Shown: positions 1 through 7,888, counted from the first letter of the stretch. The stretch: 64,000 nucleotides of DNA from Nesterenkonia sp. E16_10 (GCF_017347085.1 NZ_JADPSA010000001.1:62001-126000), one strand, 5' to 3'. The notes: generated by a model not told the origin, from the sequence alone. Numbers and translations: made by a program.

Positions 1-167
1 GCAGAGATCCGTCCCTCATCTCCATCACTCTGAGGTCTTCCATCGAGAGCGACCGCTTTACCCGACCGTGACAGGTCAAGCACTTGGATCAGCTGTTAGC
101 GACGACCGTATTGCAAAGATGCAGGCCATCGCACTGGCTTCTTCTCAATAGGCCTTATGCACGAAAA

Positions 168-196
168 CCGCCCCACCCTCGTCTGAGGATGGGCGG
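168..196 (-). terminator. Rho-independent terminator after the phage lysis genes
   Basis: A 12-13 bp stem (168-180 with 185-196, one bulge) has a four-base loop. On the minus strand it is followed by TTTT. It lies just downstream of the holin stop, so it probably ends the lysis transcript. I see no gene in bases 1-214. Confidence 0.6.
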
Positions 197-214
197 CTCT
201 GTGTGATGCGGTGG

Positions 215-490
215 TTAGTCTCCGAGTGCCGCGGGGATCTCGGTCACGGGCTTGGGCTCGTCGTCGCTGAGATTCAGCACTGCCAGTGCGTGCGGGACCA
301 GTGCGGCGAGGGCGGCCGCGACCAGACCGATCTCGACCACCACGGTCTCGGTAGCCTGCCGAATCTGCTGGACACTCCCCGGCTCGAGGAGCTCCGCGAC
401 AACGGCGCCGACCAACACGAGGATGGCGACACCACCGATCGCGTAGAGGACCGTGCGTGGGGTCTTGGTGAGTAGGTGCTTCGTCGCCAT
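215..490 (-). CDS. Phage holin-like protein
   Basis: This 91-residue protein has two hydrophobic segments, at about residues 14-34 and 52-72, and a short acidic C-terminal tail. Its size, its two membrane spans and its place directly after an amidase gene (start 3 nt past the endolysin stop) fit an actinophage holin that opens the membrane so the endolysin can reach the wall. No family-specific motif is visible, so the call rests on topology and context. It is the last gene of the minus-strand lysis transcript and is followed by a hairpin terminator. It could be another small phage membrane protein. Confidence 0.65.
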   Translation of the reverse strand: MATKHLLTKTPRTVLYAIGGVAILVLVGAVVAELLEPGSVQQIRQATETVVVEIGLVAAALAALVPHALAVLNLSDDEPKPVTEIPAALGD

Positions 491-493
491 GGT

Positions 494-1485
494 CTATCCC
501 TTTCCATGGATGATGTCGGCCTGCCAGTTGAGCCAGTCGACGGTGGCGTTGGCGGTCTGCGGGCCCCGCTTGCCGTCGATGCGCCCGGTGTAGAAGCGGC
601 GCCCGGTCTTGGGGTTGGTGCGCCGGGAGAGGCTGGTCTGCCACGCCCGGGTGCTGGATGGTCCCACCACGCTGATGTGAGTGATGAGTCCTCGGTAGGT
701 GCCGTCCTTCTTGCACCACTTCTGGAGCCGCTGGGCGAAGGTACCCGTGTACCCGACCCGGCCGAGGAGGTCGTGCAGCGCCTTGTCCTGGTGCTTGTTC
801 CGCTTGCCGGCGCGTGAGAGGTACGCGTCGGGCCAGGGGCGGCGGCCAGAGGGCCACGGCTTCGAGCTCTTCGCGGCGGGCTTGGACGCGGCAGGCTTGA
901 CCGGTGCGGGCTTCGTAGCGGCAGGCCTGGCCGCGGACCACGATCCGCGCTTGATAGCGGCACGGAGCGCAGACCAGCCACCGGGCACCCGCGTGGGGTC
1001 AGACCGGTCGGTGGGGTTCCAATCGCCGTGCATCATGTGCACCAGGTTGCCGCCCCAGTCTTCGGTCATAGCCTTCCCGACCTTCGCGGCCGACTCGAGC
1101 TGTGCCGCGGTGACCGGGTACTTGGAGCTGTTGGCGTCGAAGCTGAACGCGATCGCCTCACGGTTGACGTCGTCGCGGTCATGCCACCACGGGAACCCCG
1201 GCCAGCGTGGGCGCACGAGCCAGCGGCGACGATGTACGCCTTGCCGGAGCGGCCATAGAGCACGTTGTAGAGCGGATACCCCTGGCCGTCGACCACGTAC
1301 CCCAGGGTCGGTGCGTCCTTGCCGCTGGCGAAGGCCGAGTCAACGGTCTCCGTGGTGTGATACGTCGCGGCCTTGATCTCATCGGCGAGGCCAGCGCGCC
1401 ACAGACTGCGCTTCTCCCGGCCCGGCACCACCTCATACTCCACCCCCGCAGGCTGCGTAATCCGGATAAGTCCTGTGACGAACAT
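494..1485 (-). pseudogene. Phage endolysin, N-acetylmuramoyl-L-alanine amidase type, frameshifted
   Basis: The N-terminal frame (from 1485) gives an amidase-like start with a likely zinc-ligand His in TYHTTE and a second in CAHAG, then loses sense. From about 1204 the adjacent frame resumes with PGFPWWHDRD and continues with AIAFSFDA to a stop at 494. The two halves join into one protein of about 330 residues if one base is restored in the run near 1194-1204. The distal half has an Ala/Lys/Pro-rich linker, then a C-terminal region like a wall-binding module (repeated Trp, Tyr and Arg-Gly). Such enzymes cleave the bond between muramic acid and L-alanine during lysis. The shift may be real decay, a sequencing error or recoding. 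The holin follows immediately. Confidence 0.65.
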
Positions 1486-1508
1486 GCATGCCTCTTGGGC
1501 ATAGGAAA

Positions 1509-1533
1509 GGCCCCGACCAGTTGGTGCGGGGCC
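1509..1533 (-). terminator. Hairpin between the FRG gene and the endolysin
   Basis: A GC-rich stem pairs 1509-1515 with 1527-1533 and is extended by ACC/GGT inside it. It sits between the FRG gene stop (1554) and the endolysin start (1485). It could end or attenuate the FRG transcript. No strong T-tract is seen, so it may not be a strong terminator. Confidence 0.4.
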
Positions 1534-1553
1534 CTAACCAATGCGCGCTTGTT

Positions 1554-2795
1554 CTACTCCGTAAAGTTCACGGTGTTGAGGTGTTGCGCAAGGGCCTCCA
1601 TGTCGGGATAGATGTAAGACCGGGTGAATCCGAACCGACTCTCGAGATAGGAGCGGATCTCGTTCTTAGCCTCCGCAGCGATTCTGAATCCGAATGTCGG
1701 AGCTAAGTTGTTTTTCCTCGGAACTGGCTTCCGGGAAGGCGAGTCCGCCTTCATGTAGATGGAGGAAACCGCTAGAAGGTCGGCACGCCGATAGTACTTT
1801 CCCAGCGCCTGGTCAGGTTGGGAGTTTTTGTGTGGCCAGAAGTAGCTCGACATTTTGTGGGACGTGATCGGGACTCCGTCCAGGAGGAAGCCTGCATTCT
1901 GGACAGTGATGCGCGAGTGGTAAGCAGGTGGGATCCAGTGCCACCTCCGGGAGCCAGTTCCCCAGTCGAATTCCTGCCTGGCTACATTGTCCGTCCACTG
2001 GTGCCATAAGGGTGTGTATCCGCCCCACGCAGGGTCCAGGCTGACCCGTGAGCTTACGGCAGCTTCATCCTCTACTGCTCGCACCGGTTCAGCGGAGAAC
2101 GCCAGCAGGCGACTGTCGTGCTCATCGGTTTCTTCGTGGCGTTCGACAGCGAACCACGCCGCGACATACGGATTCAGTGTTATATCCAGCAATCTGGTTG
2201 GTCCTCCAAAGTGCTGAATTCGCGCAAAAATTTCCAGTGCCGACATGCCGTCGAATCGCCAGTCGTTTCTTGCGGTGGTGAGGATGCGCCGTTCAGCCTC
2301 GACCATCTGATCTTCATCGGGATAGTCCTGTTCACCCCTTGGGGAATCCCCGGGTGCAACTACACCGTTCTCTTTCATGAGCCGCCTAAAGAGCCCGCTG
2401 TGCACTCCCCACGAGACGCTCCTGGCTCCCCTCCAAAGTAACCTGAGGTCTGGGGCTCGTTTCACCAGGTTCTCGATTTCCTTGTTGAGATCGGAGACCG
2501 AACCAATAGTGGCCTCTCGCCCCTCGAAGTAACCCTCTACTCCATTCTTCAAGTGACCTGAGTACGGTCCACTCGGAGAATCCGGATTCCTGAAGTTCTT
2601 TTCTTCGCTGAGAGTTATCCACTTATCGATCAATTCCCGGAATCGATCGTTGTATGGTCTCAGAATCCGACTAGTCAATTCGGGACTGGCGACGCCCTTT
2701 ACCAACTCAGACATCTGCCGAGTTACCCGGTCTGCACCGGTCATTTTCGACCAGTCGAAGTTGCCGTAGGGCCCCTCAGGAGTATCAGTCGACAT
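1554..2795 (-). CDS. FRG-domain protein, phage-borne cargo
   Basis: This 413-residue protein carries the FRG family signature: LLWRGA at about 119-124, then QHFGGPTRLLD at 194-204 and NPYVAAWFA at 208-216. The C-terminal half has the family's RITVQNAGF stretch, and near the end a YIYPDMEAL motif. FRG domains are seen in phage- and plasmid-borne accessory proteins, some linked to anti-phage defence or toxicity, but their biochemistry is poorly known. The gene lies between the lysis module and the attachment site, a usual place for cargo, and its codon use is less GC-rich than the host genes. The ATG start has AGGG about eight bases upstream. No partner antitoxin is visible beside it. Confidence 0.8.
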   Translation of the reverse strand: MSTDTPEGPYGNFDWSKMTGADRVTRQMSELVKGVASPELTSRILRPYNDRFRELIDKWITLSEEKNFRNPDSPSGPYSGHLKNGVEGYFEGREATIGSVSDLNKEIENLVKRAPDLRLLWRGARSVSWGVHSGLFRRLMKENGVVAPGDSPRGEQDYPDEDQMVEAERRILTTARNDWRFDGMSALEIFARIQHFGGPTRLLDITLNPYVAAWFAVERHEETDEHDSRLLAFSAEPVRAVEDEAAVSSRVSLDPAWGGYTPLWHQWTDNVARQEFDWGTGSRRWHWIPPAYHSRITVQNAGFLLDGVPITSHKMSSYFWPHKNSQPDQALGKYYRRADLLAVSSIYMKADSPSRKPVPRKNNLAPTFGFRIAAEAKNEIRSYLESRFGFTRSYIYPDMEALAQHLNTVNFTE

Positions 2796-2974
2796 AGGAG
2801 AACCCTAACCGGTCGCGGTCTCCGAGGGCAGTAATGGTGTGGGTGTACTCCGAGTGATTTACTGGGCTGTCAAAGGCACGCTGTGCCCTTTTCTGCGTCC
2901 CCGGGGAGAAGATCGGGCAGGGGTACCCCGACACCCCGTGACGTGTCCGACCTGGGCGTTACTGTCCAGTAGAT

Positions 2975-3409
2975 GTGGATCTCGAACACTACGCACATGC
3001 TCTCGGCGTCCGCGTGGTGCGGCAGATCCCGGCAGGCAACCGCTGGGGCTCCTACTCGCATCACATGCGAGCCATCCGGCTCTACCCCGGCCTGTCCCCG
3101 ATCCAAGAGCCGTACGTCCTTAGCCACGAGATCGCCCACGCCTACTACGGTCACGACGACCGCCTTCCCCGCTGGAATCATGACGCCGATGCATTCACCG
3201 CGACCCTGCTCATCCGGCGGCAGGATTGGCGCCGAGCCACACAGATGCACGCGACACTCGACGCCGTGACGCACGAGCTCGATGTGCATCCCCATGTGGC
3301 GATGATCTACTCCTCGCACGTGACCCACACACCCACCGAATCCATCTCCCCAGTGGGGACAGAATATGGGTCACAGAGGGTCGATACGTTCGTAGAAGAT
3401 CGTCATGAC
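2975..3409 (+). CDS. ImmA/IrrE-type metalloprotease of the phage element; end uncertain
   Basis: From a GTG at 2975 the frame reads a short ImmA/IrrE-like protein with the zinc motif HEIAH in LSHEIAHAYYGH at about residues 50-61, followed by an Asn/Asp-rich stretch (RWNHDADAF) that could hold the third ligand. In ICEBs1-like elements such enzymes cleave the phage repressor. It is divergent from the FRG gene. The frame has no stop here: it stays open through the tRNA-like attachment site and into host DNA as far as 4183, where it overlaps a real lipoprotein gene. I set the end before the hairpin at 3426 because the later residues lose family character. The true phage stop probably lies beyond attP. 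Confidence 0.6.
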
Positions 3410-3425
3410 CGTGGGCCTTCAATGC

Positions 3426-3458
3426 CCCTGCATCCCTTCATTTTCAAGGGATGCAGGG
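3426..3458. terminator. Perfect 13-bp hairpin beside the attachment site
   Basis: The 13-bp arms 3426-3438 and 3446-3458 pair perfectly around a seven-base loop containing TTTT. It lies just inside the phage side of the junction. It could be a terminator or part of the attP arm structure. There is no clear T-tract after it on the plus strand. Confidence 0.5.
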
Positions 3459-3480
3459 CGTCTGAGGTGGTCGTAACGTT

Positions 3481-3507
3481 GGTGGTTCAAATCCCCCATC
3501 CTCCGCC
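3481..3507 (+). other. Attachment site: 3' end of a tRNA gene (probably tRNA-Ser)
   Basis: The bases read as a T-arm with loop TTCAAAT followed by acceptor strand ATCCTCC, discriminator G and CC, as in bacterial tRNA-Ser (5' strand GGAGGAT). No 5' half is present: the bases upstream form an unrelated hairpin and the would-be T-stem has one mismatch. A terminator follows at once, as after a tRNA gene. This is the pattern left when a phage integrates into the 3' end of a tRNA, with the intact gene at the other end of the element, left of the window. Confidence 0.65.
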
Positions 3508-3511
3508 GAGT

Positions 3512-3548
3512 GAAGCCCGTCAGTCTGGACACCAGACCGGCGGGCTTC
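3512..3548 (+). terminator. tRNA terminator hairpin
   Basis: The outer stem GAAGCCCG/CGGGCTTC (3512-3519 with 3541-3548) and inner stem GTCTGG/CCAGAC (3523-3528 with 3532-3537) form a strong hairpin ending in TTC. It lies four bases past the tRNA-like 3' end, as expected for the host tRNA terminator left on the far side of the element. Confidence 0.7.
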
Positions 3549-3647
3549 TTCGTGTCCGGCGGCACTGTGCGTCAAGGACCCGGGGTACCGTTGGCATGCG
3601 CGCCCTGCGGCATCCGCCGACACCCATCACTCACCCCTGGAGGGGTC

Positions 3648-4163
3648 ATGCACAAGCCAGCCGCTGCCGGGATCGGTGTCCTCGCGATCCTTGGCCTGGT
3701 CAGCTGCGCCGGGGAGCCCGAGGAATCGGCGGGACCCGACGAGCAGCCGACCGCCCAGGCCACAGCCACGGCGACGCCGGGGCCCGGACAAGGCTCAGCG
3801 GCCGAGGCACCGGGCGCTGCCTGGTTGGCCGAGGCCCGGGATCTCCACCTGGACGAGCTCGAAGCATGGCACCGCGAGTACCTCCAGGCCGACTGCGTGG
3901 CCGCGGAACCCCGGTGCCACGACCTCTTCGCCGAGGCTCTGCCGCTCATGGCCGATTACAGCTACTGGATCCGAAATCAGACCGCGGACCTCCCCGAGTA
4001 CGTCCCGGGGTCCTACCCCTCGGATCTCGGGGCGGCCGCGCGCGGCCTGGTCTCCTGGTCCTACGCCTGCCCCGAGGGCGAGGACTGCGCGGAGATCGCC
4101 CGAGACGCCGAATCCCGAGCATCTCAGGTGATCACGGAGGTTTCGGACTGGCCAGAGCAGTGA
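3648..4163 (+). CDS. Small lipoprotein of unknown function
   Basis: This 171-residue protein starts MHKPAAAG, with GGAGGGG four to nine bases before the ATG. A lipoprotein signal peptide ends in LGLVSC, so Cys18 would be lipidated and the protein held on the outer face of the membrane. A low-complexity Ala/Thr/Pro/Gly linker (about 24-53) follows, then an alpha-helical domain of about 115 residues with four Cys that may form two disulphides (ADCVAAEPRCHD and YACPEGEDCAE). I do not recognise the family. It is the first host gene after the element and stands alone. Confidence 0.7.
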   Translation: MHKPAAAGIGVLAILGLVSCAGEPEESAGPDEQPTAQATATATPGPGQGSAAEAPGAAWLAEARDLHLDELEAWHREYLQADCVAAEPRCHDLFAEALPLMADYSYWIRNQTADLPEYVPGSYPSDLGAAARGLVSWSYACPEGEDCAEIARDAESRASQVITEVSDWPEQ

Positions 4164-4225
4164 GCGTTGCCTGGCTGACCTGAGGGGCGACTCTCAGGCG
4201 ACGCTCCAACGACCCTCAGCGACGC

Positions 4226-4387
4226 TCAGCGGCTGAAGAGCCTGCTGAGGAATCCGCCGGAGCGCGTGGGCTCATGTCCCGGGCAGCGCTGGGCGGGACT
4301 GACCCCGCGCATCACCTGATCGACATGCTGGCCGCATCCGGCCCAGGTGGTCTTGTGACAGGTCTGGCAGGTCACGGCTCGACACAT
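4226..4387 (-). CDS. Small Cys-rich protein, 53 residues
   Basis: Reading the minus strand from an ATG at 4387, with GAGGAG five bases upstream, gives a 53-residue protein that begins MCRAVTCQTCHKTTWAGCG and has QRCPGH near residues 33-38. The paired Cys and His (C2, C7, C10, H11, C18, H21, C35, H38) suggest one zinc or other metal site. Very similar short proteins are common in actinobacteria as uncharacterised genes. The C-terminal tail is basic. A perfect 18-bp palindrome lies 35 bases upstream, so it may be metal- or sulfur-regulated. It falls below the usual size cut-off and is easily missed. Confidence 0.75.
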   Translation of the reverse strand: MCRAVTCQTCHKTTWAGCGQHVDQVMRGVSPAQRCPGHEPTRSGGFLSRLFSR

Positions 4388-4421
4388 GGTGGCTCCTCTG
4401 CTTGGTTGAACGGTACCCCAT

Positions 4422-4439
4422 TATACCCCCGGGGGTATA
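4422..4439. promoter_or_regulatory. 18-bp palindrome, CsoR/CstR-like operator
   Basis: TATACCCCCGGGGGTATA is a perfect palindrome. Operators of the CsoR/RcnR/CstR family have this plan, a G/C core flanked by TA-rich ends. It lies 35 bases before the Cys-rich small protein (minus) and about 240 bases before the nuclease (plus). No csoR gene is in the window, so the assignment is by resemblance. Confidence 0.5.
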
Positions 4440-4675
4440 TTCTGCGCACCCTCATCATCCTCCCGCCCCGTGCTGCGCCGTCATCCTTGCAGGTCACATG
4501 CGGTGCTGGGTTTCCTCATCTGTAGCACGCCGTTCACATGACCCTGCTTGGATTCGATGGTGGGCTGGGTCTGCGGCGCTCTCTGCACGGCGGCCCGGTC
4601 CACGCTGACACCACTGACGTGACCATCGGTGAGCGCACGAGACGATCACCTCGAATGGAAGAAGACTCCACCTTG

Positions 4676-7600
4676 ATGAGCATCCCCCACCAGACCGCCC
4701 CACCCGGGCGAGGACGTCCGCTGCCGCGGGCACTCGCCGCCCTGGGGCTCAGCGCAGCCCTGCTGGCCCCCGCCCCCGCCTTCGGCTCCACCGACTCCCC
4801 TGCCCCTGAGGAGGGCAGTCCCGCGGGTGCCGACTGCGTCGTGATCAACGAGGCCTTCCCGAACGGCGGGAGCGGATCCGCCGCCCTCTCCCACCGGTTC
4901 GTGGAGCTGCTGAACACGTGTGAGTACGCCGTGGACCTCAGCGACTGGTCGCTGCAGTACCGCGCCCGGACCTCCACGGGCGCCCCGAGCTCCACCGTCG
5001 AGCTCAGCGGCGAGATCGAACCCGGGGGGCACTATCTGATCCAGGGCGGCGGGAACAACGGCGACGGCGCAGCCCTGCCCACCCCGGACGCCCAGACCGG
5101 TGCGGCCATCGGCGCCGCCGCGGGAGGCACGTTCATCCTGGCCACGACATCCGAGGCGCTGGAGGAACTGCCGCTGGACTCGGTGGTGGACCACGACCAG
5201 GTGGCGGACCTGCTGGGCTTCGGCACCAGCAACACGTTCGAGACCGCACCGGCCACCGCCGCGACGAACACGACCTCGATCGGCAGGGCCGAGGGCGTGG
5301 ACACCGATGACAACTCCGTGGACTTCACCCGCGGCGAGCCCTCCCCGACCAATGCCGCTGGAGAGACCCTCGGCGCGACGGAACCGACGGATCCCGAGCC
5401 CAGCGACCCGGCAGATCCCGAGCCGACCGATCCTGCAGATCCTGCAGATCCCGAGCCGACCGATCCTGCAGATCCTGAGCCCACAGACCCTGAGACTCCG
5501 ACCGAGCCCAGCGAGCTGGAGATCGCCGAGATCAACGCCGCACTGGACTCCGATGGCGAGGACCGCCCGGTGACCACCCGTGGCGTGGTGACCGCGGTCT
5601 ACCCCGCCGAGCAGAGCTTCAACGGCTTCTACCTGCAGACCGCAGGCTCCGGCGGCGATGTGGATCTGAGCAGCCACGAGACCTCGGAGGCGATCTTCGT
5701 GTACTCCCCGGACGCGATCTCCCAGGAACTCGTGCAGATCGGGGACTTCGTGGAGATCACCGGAGACGCCGAGATCTATTACGACGCTCCGCAGATCAGT
5801 CTCTATCCGGAGTCCACCCAGACCCCGCACCACGAGCTGGCGCTCATCGAGGACGAACCCTTCGAAGCGGTCAAGCCGGCCTCTCTCGAGGTTCCGGAGG
5901 ATCCGCAGCAGCGCGAATCGCTGCTGGGCATGCTGCTGGACCCGCAGGGCAGCTACACGGTCACCGATCACTACACGCTGAACCAGTACGGCGAGATCGG
6001 CATCGTCCTGGGTGAGGAGCCGCTGATCAATCCCACCTCAGCCTTCCGCCCGGGCGCCGAGGCCGAGGCGCTGGCGGCGGAGAACGATGAGCGTGTGATC
6101 TATCTGGACGACGCGGCGTCGACCTCTTGGCAGGCCTGGAGCGATGATCGGGACCAGCCGCTGCCGTATCTGAGCATCGAGGATCCGATCCGGATCGGCG
6201 CCGAGGTGCTCTGGCAGACCGATGTGATCATGGACTACCGGTTCGAGGAATGGCGGCTCCAGCCGCTGAGCAAGCTCACGCCCGAGACGGCCGAGCAGGT
6301 CCAGCCGGCGCAGTTCGAGAACACCCGCGAAGGCAACGAGTCCCCTGCCGAGCGCGCCGGCGATGTGCGCATCGCCGGGTTCAACGTGCTGAACTACTTC
6401 GTCTCGCTGGGTGAGGACGAGCCCGGATGCGAGTTCTACACCGATATCGACGGCAATCCCACCACGAATGACTACTGCGACGCCCGCGGCGCCTACAACC
6501 AGGCCAGCTTCGAGCGCCAGGAGGACAAGATCGTGACCGCCATCAGCGGACTCGATGCCGACGTCGTGGCACTGCAGGAGATCGAGAACAGCCGCTACTT
6601 CGTGGAAGACGGTGATCGTGACCGCGCGCTGGCCGCACTGGTCGAGGCGCTCAACGGCGCCGAGGGCACCGCCGGCACCTGGGACTACGTCGAATCCCCC
6701 GAGGAGGTGCCCGCTGACGAGGATGTGATCCGCAACGGATTCATCTATCGCACCGATCGCGTGGCACCCGAGGGCGATTCACGGATCCTCTTCGAGGACG
6801 GGGTCGAGGACCTCGATCAGGAGGCCTTCGCCGGATTGGACCTCGAGGAGATCTTCTCCAACGCACGGGAGCCGCTGGCCCAGGAGTTCACCGCGGTCGA
6901 GGGCGGAGCCCAGAACGGCGGAACACAGGAGGACGAGAGCTTCCTCGCGATCGTCAACCACTTCAAGTCCAAGGGCGGCAGCGGCACCGGCGAGAACGCC
7001 GACACCACCGGGCAGGGCTCCTTCAACGGGGACCGCGTCCAGCAGGCGCGGGCGCTGGTGGCCTTCGCCGATGCGCTCGAGGAGGAGGTCGAGACCGAGA
7101 AGACCTTCCTGATGGGCGACTTCAACTCCTACGAGATGGAGGACCCGCTGCAGGTCATCGCCGAGGCCGGTTATACGAACCTCTCGGCTGAGACCGGTGG
7201 GTACAGCTACATGTTCGACGGCGCGGTGGGGTCCCTGGATCACCTCTTCGCCTCCGAGGCCGCCGTGGCCGATGTCGTGCAGACCGAGATCTGGAACATC
7301 AACTCCGTGGAGCCGCTGGCGCTGGAGTACAGCCGCTATAACTCCGTGGGCACCCTGCTCTACTCCCCGGACCAGTGGCGCTCCTCAGACCACGACCCGA
7401 TCCTCGCTGACCTGGTGCTCTCAGGCTCCGAGGCTCCCGGGGACGGGGACCAGGACGAGGAGGAGTCTCCGGAGCACGAAGCCTGGAGCTCCGGGGCGGT
7501 CTACACCCACGGTGACACCGTGAGCCATGACGGCGGCGTCTACCGGGCGCTCTGGTACACCCAGAACCAGGAGCCCGGGGCCTCCCCATGGAGCGCCTGG

Positions 7601-7783
7601 TCCCAGATCGGCGCCCCCACCGCCTGCTCCGGTGAGACCTGGGCGCAGTGGGCGCCGAGCTCACAGTTCGACGGCGGCGAGACCGTCGTCCACGACGGGG
7701 TCCGCTACACCGCGAAGTGGCACACCCGGAACCAGGAGCCCGGAGGCCGCTACGGTCCCTGGGAGGAGTCCGGCAGCTGCTGA
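4676..7783 (+). CDS. Secreted nuclease: lamin-tail, EEP nuclease and chitin-binding modules
   Basis: This protein of about 1035 residues starts with a signal peptide (basic start, hydrophobic core, APAPAFG near 35). A lamin-tail-like domain (about 53-205, CVVINEAFPNGG) follows, then an acidic EPTDPADP repeat linker, an OB-like region (about 280-540), and an endonuclease/exonuclease/phosphatase domain (about 562-905) with FNVLNYF, ALQEIENS, NHFKSKGG, GDFNSYE and SSDHDP. The C-terminus holds two repeats of about 45 residues (W..G..Y..GD.V...G..Y.A.W.T.NQEP) like chitin-binding ChtBD3 modules. The order resembles ExeM/NucH-type extracellular DNases. It probably degrades DNA outside the cell while bound to chitin or another glycan. 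The chosen ATG has GGAAGAAG upstream; an in-frame ATG at 4655 is possible. Confidence 0.88.
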   Translation: MSIPHQTAPPGRGRPLPRALAALGLSAALLAPAPAFGSTDSPAPEEGSPAGADCVVINEAFPNGGSGSAALSHRFVELLNTCEYAVDLSDWSLQYRARTSTGAPSSTVELSGEIEPGGHYLIQGGGNNGDGAALPTPDAQTGAAIGAAAGGTFILATTSEALEELPLDSVVDHDQVADLLGFGTSNTFETAPATAATNTTSIGRAEGVDTDDNSVDFTRGEPSPTNAAGETLGATEPTDPEPSDPADPEPTDPADPADPEPTDPADPEPTDPETPTEPSELEIAEINAALDSDGEDRPVTTRGVVTAVYPAEQSFNGFYLQTAGSGGDVDLSSHETSEAIFVYSPDAISQELVQIGDFVEITGDAEIYYDAPQISLYPESTQTPHHELALIEDEPFEAVKPASLEVPEDPQQRESLLGMLLDPQGSYTVTDHYTLNQYGEIGIVLGEEPLINPTSAFRPGAEAEALAAENDERVIYLDDAASTSWQAWSDDRDQPLPYLSIEDPIRIGAEVLWQTDVIMDYRFEEWRLQPLSKLTPETAEQVQPAQFENTREGNESPAERAGDVRIAGFNVLNYFVSLGEDEPGCEFYTDIDGNPTTNDYCDARGAYNQASFERQEDKIVTAISGLDADVVALQEIENSRYFVEDGDRDRALAALVEALNGAEGTAGTWDYVESPEEVPADEDVIRNGFIYRTDRVAPEGDSRILFEDGVEDLDQEAFAGLDLEEIFSNAREPLAQEFTAVEGGAQNGGTQEDESFLAIVNHFKSKGGSGTGENADTTGQGSFNGDRVQQARALVAFADALEEEVETEKTFLMGDFNSYEMEDPLQVIAEAGYTNLSAETGGYSYMFDGAVGSLDHLFASEAAVADVVQTEIWNINSVEPLALEYSRYNSVGTLLYSPDQWRSSDHDPILADLVLSGSEAPGDGDQDEEESPEHEAWSSGAVYTHGDTVSHDGGVYRALWYTQNQEPGASPWSAWSQIGAPTACSGETWAQWAPSSQFDGGETVVHDGVRYTAKWHTRNQEPGGRYGPWEESGSC
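5414..5477 (+). repeat. 33-bp tandem repeat coding the Asp/Pro linker
   Basis: A 31-bp stretch starting at 5414 is repeated exactly from 5447 (period 33). It encodes repeats of EPTDPADPADP in the linker between the lamin-tail and OB regions of the nuclease. Related but diverged units flank it on both sides. Slippage here would change linker length without breaking the frame. Confidence 0.85.
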
Positions 7784-7802
7784 GCCGACCCGCCCCGACG
7801 TG

Positions 7803-7874
7803 AAAAAATCGTAGGGCTGGGGGATGTCGTAGAGCCCACGCCCTGCGACATCCCCACAGCCCTACGATTTTTTT
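7803..7874. terminator. Bidirectional terminator between nuclease and guaB3
   Basis: A near-perfect stem of about 27 bp (7803-7829 with 7847-7874, one bulge) has an A-run on the left and a T-run on the right. It can therefore end transcription from both sides. It separates the convergent nuclease and guaB3 genes. Confidence 0.9.
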
Positions 7875-7888
7875 GCCGAGAAGCAGGC

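Noticed and set aside
96-1376. Several alternative frames in both strands over the holin and endolysin
   Set aside because: Low-complexity Arg/Pro-rich translations. The holin and amidase frames explain the DNA.
2860-2900. TTGACA-like -35 on the minus strand for the FRG gene
   Set aside because: No acceptable -10 lies at the right distance; the nearest candidate is 20 bases away. I did not list it.
3421-3509. A complete tRNA at the junction
   Set aside because: Only the T-loop and acceptor 3' strand fit. The 5' half is a perfect unrelated hairpin, so it is a 3' remnant, not a working tRNA.
4274-4525. An 83-codon plus-strand frame over the small Cys-rich gene
   Set aside because: No ribosome site and no resemblance. 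The minus-strand 53-codon frame has both.
5414-5477. CRISPR-like short repeats
   Set aside because: The repeat is tandem and in frame within the nuclease gene, without spacers. No cas gene is in the window.
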